Source: Methylobacterium sp. J-077 (GTDB taxonomy: Bacteria > Pseudomonadota > Alphaproteobacteria > Rhizobiales > Beijerinckiaceae). From it: DNA of 64,000 nt. The translations under genes and the position numbers were made by a program. Positions 36,024 through 45,756 of the stretch are shown here, one piece after another. The notes beneath the pieces were generated by a model. It did no database searches and had not been told where the DNA came from. It saw only the letters and a list, made by a program, of their open reading frames with translations. Numbering within the stretch: the first letter of the stretch is position 1; each line of letters opens with the position of its first letter. The stretch is from assembly GCF_022829365.1 (NCBI RefSeq), contig NZ_JAKSYJ010000093.1, positions 1 through 64,000 on the forward strand, in the 5' to 3' direction.

Positions 36024-36059
36024 GGGCACCGGTTCCGGTCTCCACCGGAATCGGTGCCC
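36024..36059 (+). terminator. Sixteen-base hairpin after rseP
   Basis: GGGCACCGGTTCCGGT (36024-36039) pairs with ACCGGAATCGGTGCCC (36044-36059) with a single G-T wobble and a four-base loop. It starts 17 bases after the rseP stop. No T-run follows, so termination may be partial. The rest of the 419-base gap to bamA is gene-free. It contains a direct repeat ACGCTTGGACC at 36322-36332 and 36340-36350 (period 18) that may belong to the bamA promoter region. Confidence 0.5.
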
Positions 36060-36426
36060 CAATCCCGCCGCGATGCCGCCCGGGGGCCGCCTGAAAGGCG
36101 CCGTGTCGCCGGCCCGTAAGGTGCTTAAAACACGGTTAACCGACAGACTATCTGTCGTAAAAACAGTCATCGCCACAAAGATTTACAGGCCATTCACCAC
36201 GATTGGCGCTTTGTCCACACGGTGCGGGCTCCGTTAAGTGGCGCGAAGGCCACGACCCCCCAAAATCCCCTGACGATGGCCTCCCGCGCGTTTGCTTGGC
36301 AGGGGAATCCCGCTAAGAGCTACGCTTGGACCTGAAGCCACGCTTGGACCAGGGTGACAGGACGACCGGTCAACGGTCGCCTGTGACGGGCTAACCCCCG
36401 CGACCAGAACAGAAACGGGCGATTGC

Positions 36427-38997
36427 ATGATGTCGTTGACGGGGAAGCCCCGACGTAAGTCGGTGCGGAAGACCATCGTCCTAGTCGCTGCCGGTGCGGG
36501 CCTGGTCCTGAGCGGTGCCGCCCAGGCGCAGCAGATCGTCGTCCAGGGCAACCAGCGCGTCGACGCCGACACCATCCGCTCCTACGTGACGGGGACCGCC
36601 TCAGGCTCCTCCGAGGAGGCCAGGCGCAACCTGCTCGCCAGCGGCATGTTCTCGGATGTGAAGGTCGCCCAGTCCGGCGGCCGCACGGTGGTCACCGTCC
36701 GCGAGAACAACCTGATCAACCGGGTGGTGTTCGAGGGCAACAAGAAGATCGAGAAGGCCACCCTTGAGGGCGTGGTCGAGGCGAAGGCGCGCGGCCCCTA
36801 CAGCGAGGCCATCGTCAACGCCGATCTCGCCCGCATCCGCGACGTCTACAAGCGCTTCGGCCGGGGCACCGCCAAGGTCACCTACCGGACCGTGGACCTG
36901 CCCAACGGCCGGGTCGACGTGATCTACCAGATCGACGAGGGCGACAAGACCGGTATCATCTCGATCAACTTCGTGGGCAACAACGCCTATTCGGAGCGGA
37001 CCCTGAAGGGTCTGATGAGTTCCTCCGAGATGAACTTCCTGTCGTTCATCAAGACCTCCGACGTCTACGATCCCGACCGCATCACCAGCGACCTGGACCA
37101 GGTGCGCCGCTACTACCTGAAGAACGGCTATGCCGACTTCCAGGTGGTCAGCGCCGACGCCCGCTACGTCGAGGGCGACAACTCGGGCTACGTCATCACC
37201 GTGACGGTGAACGAGGGCGAGCAGTACAAGGTCGGCGCGGTCGCGGTGGATTCCCGCCTGCCCGGCATCGACACCGCCAAGCTCGACGGCAACATCACCG
37301 CCGCGGTGGGCGACGTCTACAACGCCGACGACGTGGAGCGGACGCTCAACAACGTCACCCGCGAGGTCAACCGCGCCGGCTACCCGTTCGCCCAGGTCCG
37401 CCCAACCGGCCAGCGCGACCCCGCGACTCACCAAGTCTCCCTGGGCTTCGTGGTCGAGGACGGCCCGCACGTCTACGTCGAGCGCATCAACATCCGCGGC
37501 AACACCCGCACCCGCGACTACGTCATCCGTCGCGAGCTCGATATCGCCGAAGGCGACGCCTACAATCGCGTGCTCACCGACCGGGCCGAGCGGCGCCTGA
37601 ACGGCCTCGGCTTCTTCAAGAAGGTCCGGTTCTCCAATGAGCCGGGCTCCGCGGCCGACCGCGTGGTCATCAATATCGACGTCGAGGATCAGCCCACGGG
37701 TTCGTTCTCGGTGGCGGGCGGCTACTCCACCCAGGACGGCATCATCGGCGAGGTCTCGGTCTCCGAGTCGAACTTCCTCGGCCGCGGCCAGTATGTCCGC
37801 CTCGCCGGCACCGGCGGCCAGTACTCGCGCGGCGTCGATTTCTCGTTCACCGAGCCGTACTTCCTCGGCTACCGGCTCGCCGCCGGCTTCGATGCCTTCT
37901 ACAAGTACTCCGACCTGACCCGGTACTCGCGCTACGAGACCACGGTGTATGGCGGCCAGCTGCGCCTGGGCCTGCCGATCACCGAGGAGTTCGGCATCAC
38001 CCTGCGCTACTCGCTGTACAACACCGAGCTGAAGGTCCCGAACACCCTCAAGAAGCCGTACAACGACTGCTCGATCCCGATCCCGGGCTACACCGCGACC
38101 TATCCGGCGAACTTCATCGACCCGAATACCGGCCGCAACATCGGCGGTCAGGCGCTGTATCCGAACTGCGCCTATGACGGCGAAGCCTCGATCGCCATCA
38201 AGGGCTCGCAGGGCAACACGCTGACCTCGCTGGCCGGCCTGACGCTCGCCTACTCGACCCTCGACGTGGTCGGTGCGCCCCATAACGGCCTCTACGCCGA
38301 ACTGAAGCCCGACGTGGCCGGCCTCGGCGGCGACTCGAAGTTCTTCCGCGTCACCGCGGATGCGCGCTACTACAAGGAACTGTTCGAGGACGTGATCGGC
38401 TTCGTCCGGTTCCAGGGCGGCCATATCCAGTCGATCAACGGAGAGCCGCTGCGCGTCACCGACGAGTTCTTCCTCGGCCCGTCGCTGGTCCGCGGCTTCG
38501 CGCCCAACGGCATCGGCCCGCGCGACGTCGGCATCGCCGACGCCCGCTCGAACGCCATCGGCGGCTCCACCTACATCGGCGGTACCCTCGAAGTGCAGTT
38601 CCCGCTGCCCCTCATCCCGCGGGATCTCGGCCTGAAGGGCGCCCTCTTCGCCGATGCCGGTACGCTGTTCGGCTACAACAGCCGGCGGACCTTCGACGTG
38701 AACGGTGACGGCTTCATCAACGGCATCGCGCCGCAGACCGGGAAGTGCAACTTCTCCGCCTTCACCATCGGCGTCGAGCCGGAATGCGTGAACGTCCGCG
38801 ACACGGCCGCGATCCGCTCCTCGGTCGGTGCGTCCATCCTGTGGAACTCGCCGCTCGGACCGATCCGGTTCGACTACGCCTACGCCCTGACCAAGGACGA
38901 GGGCCAGTCGGTCTACGTGCCGCTGCTCGGCAAGGTCGGCCATATCGGCAAGGATCAGACCCAGGCGTTCCGCTTCTCCGGCGGCTCGCGGTTCTGA
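36427..38997 (+). CDS. bamA: Outer membrane protein assembly factor BamA
   Basis: The 856-residue core of the BAM complex, which folds beta-barrel proteins into the outer membrane. A signal peptide ([20 protein letters not shown], then QAQ) is followed by about five POTRA domains to about residue 420: [49 protein letters not shown], and [20 protein letters not shown]. The 16-strand barrel follows. The conserved lid motif is [14 protein letters not shown] (the VRGF/Y box), and it ends in aromatic FSGGSRF, the C-terminal Phe signal. Confidence 0.96.
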   Translation: MMSLTGKPRRKSVRKTIVLVAAGAGLVLSGAAQAQQIVVQGNQRVDADTIRSYVTGTASGSSEEARRNLLASGMFSDVKVAQSGGRTVVTVRENNLINRVVFEGNKKIEKATLEGVVEAKARGPYSEAIVNADLARIRDVYKRFGRGTAKVTYRTVDLPNGRVDVIYQIDEGDKTGIISINFVGNNAYSERTLKGLMSSSEMNFLSFIKTSDVYDPDRITSDLDQVRRYYLKNGYADFQVVSADARYVEGDNSGYVITVTVNEGEQYKVGAVAVDSRLPGIDTAKLDGNITAAVGDVYNADDVERTLNNVTREVNRAGYPFAQVRPTGQRDPATHQVSLGFVVEDGPHVYVERINIRGNTRTRDYVIRRELDIAEGDAYNRVLTDRAERRLNGLGFFKKVRFSNEPGSAADRVVINIDVEDQPTGSFSVAGGYSTQDGIIGEVSVSESNFLGRGQYVRLAGTGGQYSRGVDFSFTEPYFLGYRLAAGFDAFYKYSDLTRYSRYETTVYGGQLRLGLPITEEFGITLRYSLYNTELKVPNTLKKPYNDCSIPIPGYTATYPANFIDPNTGRNIGGQALYPNCAYDGEASIAIKGSQGNTLTSLAGLTLAYSTLDVVGAPHNGLYAELKPDVAGLGGDSKFFRVTADARYYKELFEDVIGFVRFQGGHIQSINGEPLRVTDEFFLGPSLVRGFAPNGIGPRDVGIADARSNAIGGSTYIGGTLEVQFPLPLIPRDLGLKGALFADAGTLFGYNSRRTFDVNGDGFINGIAPQTGKCNFSAFTIGVEPECVNVRDTAAIRSSVGASILWNSPLGPIRFDYAYALTKDEGQSVYVPLLGKVGHIGKDQTQAFRFSGGSRF

Positions 38998-39008
38998 TAA
39001 AAACCTGG

Positions 39009-39038
39009 CGCGCCGGCCGGATTCTTCCGGCCGGCGCG
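39009..39038 (+). terminator. Hairpin between bamA and lpxD
   Basis: A perfect 12-base stem CGCGCCGGCCGG (39009-39020) with CCGGCCGGCGCG (39027-39038) around an ATTCTT loop, followed only by TTGT. It begins 12 bases after the bamA stop and ends nine bases before the lpxD start codon. It could attenuate transcription into the lipid A genes, or shield the lpxD start. Confidence 0.6.
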
Positions 39039-39047
39039 TTGTCACGC

Positions 39048-40106
39048 ATGGCAGATCCCGATTTCTTCGCCGCGACCGGCTTTCTCACCCTCGCCGATGT
39101 CGCCGCCGCCGCCGGCACGTCCCTGCCCGAGGGCGCGGATCCGGAATACCGGCTCACCGGTGCCGCGCCGCTCGAGAGCGCCGAGCCGGATCACCTCGCC
39201 TATATGGACAATGCCCGCTACGGCGAGGCACTCACCACGACCCGGGCGGGGGCCTGCCTGGTGAGCCCACGCTTCGCCGCGCGCTGCCCCGCCGGGACGA
39301 TCGCGCTCGTAAGCCGGGACCCCTATCGGGCCTACGCGGCTCTGCTCGGCCGCCTGCACCCGGATGCCCTACGTCCAGGCTCGCAATTCGGCGGCCGCAG
39401 CATCGCCCCGGGCGCCCATGTCCACCCGGATGCGCGGCTGGAGGAGGGGGTCACGGTCGATCCCGGCGCCGTGATCGGCCCGGGCGTCGAGATCGGCACG
39501 GGCAGCGTCATCGGCCCGAACGCCGTGATCGGTCCCGGCGTGCGAATCGGGCGCGACTGCTCCATCGGCGCCGGCACCACGCTCAGCCACGCACTCGTCG
39601 GGAACCGGGTGATCCTGCATCCCGGCGCCCGGCTCGGCCAGGACGGCTTCGGCTTCGCCATGGGCGCGACGCATCTCAAGGTGCCGCAGATCGGCCGGGT
39701 GATCGTTCAGGACGATGTCGAGATCGGCGCCAACACCACGATCGACCGGGGCGCCTCGCGCGATACGGTCATCGGCGAGGGCACCAAGATCGATAACCTC
39801 GTTCAGATCGCCCACAACGTGGTGATCGGCCGCCATTGCGTGATCGTCTCGGGGGTCGGCATCTCGGGCTCCACGACGCTCGAAGATTACGTGGTGCTCG
39901 GCGGCCAGGTCGGCGTGGTCGGCCATCTGCGCATCGGCCGCGGCGCCCAGATCGCCGGCTCGTCCAACGTCAACCGCGATGTCCCGCCGGGCAGCCGCTG
40001 GGGCGGCACTCCGGCCAAGCCGGTGCGGGCCTGGTTCCGCGAGCTGACGACCCTGGCCCGGCTCGCCGAGCGCTCGGGCAAGGATCCCACCCCCGACGCG
40101 GAGTGA
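39048..40106 (+). CDS. lpxD: UDP-3-O-acylglucosamine N-acyltransferase
   Basis: LpxD adds the N-linked 3-hydroxyacyl chain in lipid A synthesis. The 352-residue protein has the N-terminal uridine-binding domain ([19 protein letters not shown] ... [13 protein letters not shown]), then left-handed parallel beta-helix hexapeptides ([20 protein letters not shown]). The catalytic His region is [11 protein letters not shown], preceded by [12 protein letters not shown] 39048 gives the family start, although no ribosome-binding site is visible because the hairpin occupies that place. Confidence 0.96.
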   Translation: MADPDFFAATGFLTLADVAAAAGTSLPEGADPEYRLTGAAPLESAEPDHLAYMDNARYGEALTTTRAGACLVSPRFAARCPAGTIALVSRDPYRAYAALLGRLHPDALRPGSQFGGRSIAPGAHVHPDARLEEGVTVDPGAVIGPGVEIGTGSVIGPNAVIGPGVRIGRDCSIGAGTTLSHALVGNRVILHPGARLGQDGFGFAMGATHLKVPQIGRVIVQDDVEIGANTTIDRGASRDTVIGEGTKIDNLVQIAHNVVIGRHCVIVSGVGISGSTTLEDYVVLGGQVGVVGHLRIGRGAQIAGSSNVNRDVPPGSRWGGTPAKPVRAWFRELTTLARLAERSGKDPTPDAE

Positions 40107-40240
40107 TCCGGCCCGCGATATCGGCTGCGTCGCCCGGAAACCCTTGCATCGCCGCCGATTTCTTCCGAAGAGGGCGTCCGCCTGTCATGGGGGGCGGATA
40201 TCGGTCCGCCCGATGGCGGTGAGGCAAGGTACGGGATTCG

Positions 40241-40717
40241 ATGAGCGAGGCGGCGCGCGAGACCAACGAGGAGCTGGGCACAGCCGACATCCAGACGCTG
40301 CTGGAACTGCTGCCGCACCGCTACCCGTTCCTGATGATCGACCGCATCGTCGAGATCGATCGCGACGAATCCTGCATCGGCATCAAGAACGTCACCGCCA
40401 ACGAGCCGCAATTCATGGGGCATTTCCCGGGGATGCCGGTCTTTCCCGGGGTGCTGCTGATCGAGGGCATGGCCCAGACCGCGGGCGCGATCTGCTGTCG
40501 TCACATCCGGACGGACGAGCTGCGCACCAAGCAGGTGTTCTTCATGACGATCGACAAGTGCAAGTTCCGCAAGCCCGTCACCCCTGGCGACCAAGTGCGC
40601 TTCCACATGAAGAAGATGAACCACCGCCGGACCATGTGGTGGTTCCGGGGTGAGGCCCGGGTCGAAGGCGTGCTGGTGGCGGAGGCCGAGATCGGCGCCA
40701 TGCTGGTGACAGAGTGA
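40241..40717 (+). CDS. fabZ: 3-hydroxyacyl-[ACP] dehydratase FabZ
   Basis: FabZ dehydrates 3-hydroxyacyl-ACP in fatty-acid elongation, competing with LpxA/LpxD for 3-hydroxyacyl-ACP. The 158-residue hot-dog-fold protein has [14 protein letters not shown], the catalytic His61 in [12 protein letters not shown] and Glu75 in LLIEGMAQT. Its stop overlaps the lpxA start (GTGA), so the fatty-acid/lipid A branch-point enzymes are made in a coupled way. 134 gene-free bases precede it. Confidence 0.97.
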   Translation: MSEAARETNEELGTADIQTLLELLPHRYPFLMIDRIVEIDRDESCIGIKNVTANEPQFMGHFPGMPVFPGVLLIEGMAQTAGAICCRHIRTDELRTKQVFFMTIDKCKFRKPVTPGDQVRFHMKKMNHRRTMWWFRGEARVEGVLVAEAEIGAMLVTE

Positions 40718-41532
40718 GCGACGCCCTCATCCACCCGAGCGCCGTGATCGAATCCGGCGCCGCGATCGGCGACGGCGTGCGGATCGGCCCGTTCTGCCAC
40801 GTCGGTCCGGAGGTCGTGCTCGGCGAGGACTGCGAGCTCCTCAGCCATGTCGTGCTGGCCGGCCGCACCACGATCGGGCCGCGCACCCGGATCTTCCCGT
40901 TCGCCTCCATCGGCCACCAGCCGCAGGACCTGAAGTACCGGGGCGAGGCCTCGACGCTGACGATCGGGTCCGATTGCCTGATCCGCGAAGGCGTCACCAT
41001 GAACCCCGGCACCAGCGGGGGCGGCCTCGAGACCACGGTCGGCGATCACTGCACCTTCCTGGCCAATTCCCATGTCGGCCATGATTGCCGGGTCGGCGAC
41101 CACGTCATCTTCTCCAACAACGTGATGCTGGCCGGCCATTGCAGCGTCGGCGACTACGCGATCCTGGGCGGCGGTGCCGCCGTGATCCAGTTCGCCCGGG
41201 TCGGCGCCCACGCCTTCGTGGGCGGCCTCTCGGGGCTGGAGAACGATTGCATCCCCTACGGCATGGTGCTCGGCAACCGCGCGACCCTGTCGGGGCTCAA
41301 CATCATCGGCCTGCAGCGCCGGGGCTTCGCCCGGGAGGATATCCACGCCCTCCGGCGGGCCTACCGCCTGCTGTTCGCCCCCGAGGGCACGCTGATGGAG
41401 CGGGTCGAGGACGTGGCCGCGACCTTCGAGTCCCACACCGCCGTGGCCGAGATCCTCGCCTTCATCCGCGCCGGCGGCAAGCGCTCGATTTGCACCCCGC
41501 GTGAGCTCCCGGTTCCGATCGGGGCCGCCTGA
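40714..41532 (+). CDS. lpxA: UDP-N-acetylglucosamine O-acyltransferase
   Basis: LpxA performs the first step of lipid A synthesis, acylating UDP-GlcNAc at O-3. The 272-residue trimeric beta-helix protein begins [20 protein letters not shown]. The catalytic His is His123 in [27 protein letters not shown] and the C-terminal helices ([20 protein letters not shown]) are as in the family. A GTG start overlaps fabZ. Confidence 0.97.
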   Translation: MSDALIHPSAVIESGAAIGDGVRIGPFCHVGPEVVLGEDCELLSHVVLAGRTTIGPRTRIFPFASIGHQPQDLKYRGEASTLTIGSDCLIREGVTMNPGTSGGGLETTVGDHCTFLANSHVGHDCRVGDHVIFSNNVMLAGHCSVGDYAILGGGAAVIQFARVGAHAFVGGLSGLENDCIPYGMVLGNRATLSGLNIIGLQRRGFAREDIHALRRAYRLLFAPEGTLMERVEDVAATFESHTAVAEILAFIRAGGKRSICTPRELPVPIGAA

Positions 41533-41543
41533 TCCGCCCCGCC

Positions 41544-42407
41544 ATGGCCGAGGCCGCTCCGCTGCCCAAGGGCACGCTTGTCCTGATCGCCGGCGCCGGC
41601 CGGCTGCCCGAGCTGGTCGCCGAGTCGCTGACCCGGACGCAGAGGCCGTTCCGGCTGATCGCCCTGCGCGGTTTCACCGAGCGGTCCCTGCGCGCCCGGG
41701 CCGACGCCACCGTCGACCTCCTCGACCTCGCCGCGATCCTCAAGCTGCTGCGCCGCTGGGGGCCGGCTGTGATGGTGCCGGCCGGCGGCGTCTTCCGGCC
41801 GAGTCCGGCCGCGCTCCTCAACGCCGGCGCGGCTTTGCGAAACCGCGAGACCCTGCGGGCGATCGCCGGCGGCGGCGACGACCGCTTGCTGCGCGCCGCC
41901 CTGGCGCTGGTGGAGGAGGAGGGCCATCGGGTGCTGGGCGTCCACGAGGCCGCGCCGGACCTGCTCTGCCCGGAGGGTCGGCTCGGGCGCTTGGGTCCCA
42001 ATGGCGATGCCGATACATCGATCCGCACCGGGCGCGGGGTGCTCGACGCACTCTCGCCCTTCGATCTCGGTCAGGCGGTCGCCGTCTCGGGCGAGCGGGT
42101 GCTCGCCGTCGAGGGGCCGGAGGGGACCGACCGCATGCTCGCCCGCGCCAGGGCGCTCGGACGCAAGCCGTTCGGTCGGGGGCGGGCGCTGCCCGCGACC
42201 GTGCTGGTGAAGGCACCCAAGATCGGCCAGGACCTGCGCATCGACCTGCCCGCCATCGGTCCCCGGACTGTGCGCAACGCCGCCGCCGCCGGCTGCGTCG
42301 GCCTGGCGCTGGAAGCCGGCGGCACCCTGGTGATCGATCGCGCCGCCACCGCCGCCGAAGCAGACCGCCTCGGGCTGTTCCTAGTCGGCTACGGAACCGA
42401 GCCATGA
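41544..42407 (+). CDS. lpxI: UDP-2,3-diacylglucosamine diphosphatase LpxI
   Basis: LpxI (DUF1009) hydrolyses UDP-2,3-diacylglucosamine to lipid X, replacing LpxH in many alphaproteobacteria. The 287-residue protein shows LVLIAGAGRLPELVAESL near the N-terminus, LLRRWGPAVMVPAGGV, and the diagnostic C-terminal VLVKAPKIGQDLRIDLPAIG followed by PRTV. It starts 11 bases after lpxA and overlaps lpxB by four bases (ATGA), exactly between the enzymes that make and use its substrate and product. Confidence 0.94.
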   Translation: MAEAAPLPKGTLVLIAGAGRLPELVAESLTRTQRPFRLIALRGFTERSLRARADATVDLLDLAAILKLLRRWGPAVMVPAGGVFRPSPAALLNAGAALRNRETLRAIAGGGDDRLLRAALALVEEEGHRVLGVHEAAPDLLCPEGRLGRLGPNGDADTSIRTGRGVLDALSPFDLGQAVAVSGERVLAVEGPEGTDRMLARARALGRKPFGRGRALPATVLVKAPKIGQDLRIDLPAIGPRTVRNAAAAGCVGLALEAGGTLVIDRAATAAEADRLGLFLVGYGTEP

Positions 42408-43591
42408 GCGCCGCGTCCGGGTCGCCCTCCAAGACAATCTGGCTCGTGGCCGGCGAGGATTCCGGGGATCAGCTCGGGGCCAAGCTGATGCGGGCGCTGC
42501 GGGCGACGGCGCCCGGGACCGTGTTCGGCGGCGTCGGCGGCGAGGCCATGGCCGAGGAGGGTTTTTCCTCCCTGTTCCCCCTCGATGACGTCGCCGTCAT
42601 GGGCTACCTGCCGGTGCTCGCCCGCGCCCGGACCCTGCTGCGCCGGATCCGCGAGACCGCGAACGCCGTGGTCCGAGCCCGGCCCGACGTGCTGGTGATC
42701 ATCGACAGCCCGGGCTTCACCCACGCCGTGGCCCAGCGGGTCCGGAAGGCCGCCCCCGGCATCCCGATCGTCGATTACGTCTCCCCGAGCGTCTGGGCCT
42801 GGCGGCCGTGGCGCGCGAAGGGCATGCGCGGCTTCATCGACCACGTGATGGCGCTGTTGCCGTTCGAGCCCGACGCGCATTTGCGGCTCGGCGGCCCGTC
42901 CTGCACCTATGTCGGCCATCCGCTGATCGAGCGGTTTTCGGAACTGCGCCCGTCCCCGGCCGAGAACCGGCGCCGGGAGGCGGTGCCCTATAGCCTCGTG
43001 ATCCTGCCGGGGTCGCGCCGCGCCGAGATCGACCGGCTGATGCCGGTGTTCGGGCGGGTGCTGGAACAGGTCGCGCGCATCCTGGAGGTCGAGGCGATTT
43101 TGCCCGCCGTGACCCGCCACCGGGCGCTGATCGAGCGCCTAGCGTTGGACTGGCCGGTGCCGGTGCGGGTCCTGACCGGTGAGGCCCCGAAATACGCCGC
43201 CTTCCGCGGTGCTCGGGCTGCGCTCGCGGCCTCTGGCACGGTCACCCTGGAACTGGCGCTGGCCGGCGTCCCGATGGTGGTGGCCTACAAGGTCTCGCGC
43301 GCGGAGGAGTTCATCGCCCGGCGCCTGATCCAGGTCCCAAGCATCGTGCTGCCGAACCTGATCCTGGCCGACAACGCCATGCCGGAATTCGTCCAGGCCG
43401 CGTGCACCCCCGAGCATCTCGCGCGGGCGCTGCTGCCCCTGCTGGTCGGCGGCCCGGAGCGGGACGCGCAATGCGACGCGCTGGCCCGCATCGACGGACG
43501 GATGCGGCTCACCGGCGACGACACGCCGAGCCAAGCTGCGGCGCGGATTGTCCTGAACGCCGCCAAGGGGCGGGTGATCGGGATCGCCTGA
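42404..43591 (+). CDS. lpxB: Lipid-A-disaccharide synthase
   Basis: LpxB joins lipid X and UDP-diacylglucosamine into the lipid A disaccharide (GT19 family). The 395-residue protein shows WLVAGEDSGDQLGAKLMRAL, FGGVGGEAM, VIIDSPGFTHAVAQRVRK, YVSPSVWAWRPWRAK, LPGSRRAEI, and LAASGTVTLELALAGVPMVV, all family signatures. ATG 42404 overlaps lpxI. It is the last gene of the long cluster; the next gene is convergent, six bases away. Confidence 0.97.
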   Translation: MSAASGSPSKTIWLVAGEDSGDQLGAKLMRALRATAPGTVFGGVGGEAMAEEGFSSLFPLDDVAVMGYLPVLARARTLLRRIRETANAVVRARPDVLVIIDSPGFTHAVAQRVRKAAPGIPIVDYVSPSVWAWRPWRAKGMRGFIDHVMALLPFEPDAHLRLGGPSCTYVGHPLIERFSELRPSPAENRRREAVPYSLVILPGSRRAEIDRLMPVFGRVLEQVARILEVEAILPAVTRHRALIERLALDWPVPVRVLTGEAPKYAAFRGARAALAASGTVTLELALAGVPMVVAYKVSRAEEFIARRLIQVPSIVLPNLILADNAMPEFVQAACTPEHLARALLPLLVGGPERDAQCDALARIDGRMRLTGDDTPSQAAARIVLNAAKGRVIGIA

Positions 43592-43597
43592 CGCCCC

Positions 43598-44257
43598 TCA
43601 GCCGCCACGCCGCCCGCAGCGGACATAAGCCGCGGTGCCGCGGCCGCTGGACCATGTGAGGCGGTCTCCGGCGACCATGAGGCGGACCTGGGAGGACCAG
43701 TGCCGGCCGCGGTCGCTGCATTCGGCACTCACCACCCAGGCGTTGCCGACCCGACGACCGTCATGGAAGTTGCAGATCGTCCGCCCGGCCCGGGCCCGCT
43801 CCTGCGTGATCGTGGCCGGGAGGTAACCCAGGCGTCGGGAGCGCGCCGCGCAGGCATCAACGGTCGGACCCCAGACGCCGACGAACTCGGCATTGGCCGC
43901 GCCTGTCGGCTTGGCGGTTGCGGGCACCGCCGGCGGGGCGGCGATCGCCGCCGACGTGCCCGGGGATGCCTGGCTCGGAGCCGCCTGCGTCGCAGCCTGC
44001 AGCGCGGCATCCGGGCGCTGCACGTCCGGGATGGCCTCATCCGGCATGTCGAGCATCACGACCCGGCGTCCGAGGGGCTTCGGCGCCGCGCGGGTCTCGG
44101 CGGTCTGCTGGCGGAACGGCATGTCTTCGGTGAGGTAGGCCGCGCTGTAGGCGAACAGCCCGGCCCAACCGAGCACGAGGAGGGCGGGCACGACGAAGCG
44201 ACGCTTGGAACCGGTACGGGTCTCCTCACCCGGATCGGCCAGCACCACCGCGCCCAT
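43598..44257 (-). CDS. Membrane-anchored protein with C-terminal extracytoplasmic domain, unknown
   Basis: A 219-residue protein. A short charged cytoplasmic head is followed by one membrane helix (VVPALLVLGWAGLFAYSAAYL, about 21-41), then an Ala/Pro-rich linker. A C-terminal domain of about 90 residues (FVGVWGPTVDACAARSRRLG ... CNFHDGRRVGNAWVVSAECS) contains four cysteines that could form disulfides in the periplasm. ATG 44257 has GGAGG nine bases upstream. I do not recognise a named family with confidence. Confidence 0.7.
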   Translation of the reverse strand: MGAVVLADPGEETRTGSKRRFVVPALLVLGWAGLFAYSAAYLTEDMPFRQQTAETRAAPKPLGRRVVMLDMPDEAIPDVQRPDAALQAATQAAPSQASPGTSAAIAAPPAVPATAKPTGAANAEFVGVWGPTVDACAARSRRLGYLPATITQERARAGRTICNFHDGRRVGNAWVVSAECSDRGRHWSSQVRLMVAGDRLTWSSGRGTAAYVRCGRRGG

Positions 44258-44359
44258 CCTATCCGCCTCCCTGGTCCAGGGTTCCGGCGCCGATTCGATC
44301 CTCGGGCCGCCGATGAAAAACATGCCCCAACAAGAGCCTGGGTGAAACTGCCGCGTCGC

Positions 44360-44992
44360 TCAGCGTCCGAAAATTCCTTTCAGGAACTGCGCGGTGCGGT
44401 TGCGCTTGCGCTTGCGCTCCAGTTCCGCGGCATCCTTGAGCCAGGCGACCTGCACGACGCGCCGCTCGCCCTCGAACGGCTCGTGGCCGTGCCAGGAATT
44501 GTCGGCCCGCAGGAAGGCGAACATCGTGCCCATGGTCGGCGGCACCTCGACCGCGAAAGGCGCGTAATTGCGGCCGTCGTAGAGCACGCGCAGGCGGCCG
44601 GCGGCCGGGGCGTCCCAGGCGTCGTTCATGTAGACCAGCAGCGTCAGCACCTTCGACGGGCCGTCGGTGTGGATCGAGCCGTATTTCAGCTGGCTCTTCC
44701 GCATGATCGTGGTGAGCCGCGGGCAGGAGACGAGGTCGATGCCGAACTTCTCACCGAGGATCTCCGAGAACGCGTCGCTCTCAAGCTCGTCGATCAGCGC
44801 CTTGAACCGGCCCTTGAGGGCGACCTCGTCCACCGTCAGGTAGCCGGGCTTGGCGATGTCCGGGAAATCGCGCCGGATCGCGTCGATCGCGTCCGGGTTC
44901 AGGACGTTGGTGCCGAGTGTGTAGGGGTAGGGCTCGCGGGCCAAAGGGGCGGCGCGAACGGCCGAAACGTCGAGGATCGAGAGGGCGGACAT
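44360..44992 (-). CDS. 2-oxoglutarate/Fe(II)-dependent oxygenase
   Basis: A 210-residue protein with the double-stranded beta-helix iron site: His108 and Asp110 in YGSIHTDGPSKVL, the distal His in NSWHGHEPFEGERRVVQVAW (168-170), and Arg178 for 2-oxoglutarate. These match the 2OG-Fe(II) oxygenase superfamily, prolyl-4-hydroxylase-like branch; the substrate is unknown. ATG 44992 is family-consistent; the open frame extends further upstream without support. The 292 bases upstream, towards the divergent small exported protein, hold both promoters. Confidence 0.82.
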   Translation of the reverse strand: MSALSILDVSAVRAAPLAREPYPYTLGTNVLNPDAIDAIRRDFPDIAKPGYLTVDEVALKGRFKALIDELESDAFSEILGEKFGIDLVSCPRLTTIMRKSQLKYGSIHTDGPSKVLTLLVYMNDAWDAPAAGRLRVLYDGRNYAPFAVEVPPTMGTMFAFLRADNSWHGHEPFEGERRVVQVAWLKDAAELERKRKRNRTAQFLKGIFGR

Positions 44993-45284
44993 CTGCGGGT
45001 CCCTGGGCTCCAGCGCGCGACGGCCGGCACGCGAGGCGCCGGGAGGCGCGTGCCGGAGGGCCAACCGGGGCGGCTCGTACCGGGCTCGCCCAGGGGCGTC
45101 CGCGGTCGCGACGTTCAACGGCTCTCGGTGGTCCCGGAATCCCATAATCCGGTGATTGCGGCGGTCCAACGGCGAAAGCCGTGTGGTGGCGCATTCCGGT
45201 GACAGTCTCGGGCCGCCCGGCCGTGCAGGATGGCGCGAGGCCTGAGGACTTTCTTCTCGGGTGCGTATCCGGAACCCGTTCGCG

Positions 45285-45605
45285 ATGAGGCCGCTGGTCC
45301 TCGCCTTGCTGTGCATTCACCTTGTCGCGATGGCGACCGGGGCGGGCGCGTTCGCGCAGCAGTCGCGGCCGTCGCGCCCCGCCGGAATGACGCGGATGAC
45401 GTGCGCGGACGCGATGGCGCTGGTCAAGAACGAGGGAGACGTGGTGATCGCCGGGGGGACGAACCCCGAGCGCTTCGTCAGCGGCCCCAGCCTGTGCAGC
45501 GGCTCCGAGATCGCCGAGCTGCGCTTCGTCCCCACCCGCGACAATCCGCAATGCCCGATCGGCTATCGCTGCCGCGAGCCGGGCTTCGAGGAGTGGAACT
45601 GGTAG
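45285..45605 (+). CDS. Small exported cysteine-containing protein, unknown
   Basis: A 106-residue protein with a good signal peptide (MRPLVLALLCIHLVAMATGA, then GAFAQ). The mature part (MTCADAMALVKNEGDVVIAG ... CSGSEIAELRFVPTRDNPQC then PIGYRCREPGFEEWNW) has four or more cysteines and looks periplasmic. An in-frame GTG at 45261 would add eight residues. I recognise no named family. The 151 bases that follow show no further gene before the ABC transporter. Confidence 0.7.
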   Translation: MRPLVLALLCIHLVAMATGAGAFAQQSRPSRPAGMTRMTCADAMALVKNEGDVVIAGGTNPERFVSGPSLCSGSEIAELRFVPTRDNPQCPIGYRCREPGFEEWNW

Positions 45606-45756
45606 CCCAGGAAGCGGCCTGAGGTCGCGGCCGCCGGATCGTGACCAAACTTTCACGTGACAGGGCATGCGAAGTGCCACGTTCTCGCCATGACCCAGGG
45701 CCAAGGCCGCTCGGTTGCGTTCCGGAAGGTGCGCTCACGTTAGGCGGGAGAAACGC

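Noticed and set aside
36601-39045. Minus-strand ORF of over 800 codons opposite bamA
   Set aside because: The predicted product is a repetitive Asp/Val/Gly-rich antisense shadow; BamA on the plus strand is unambiguous.
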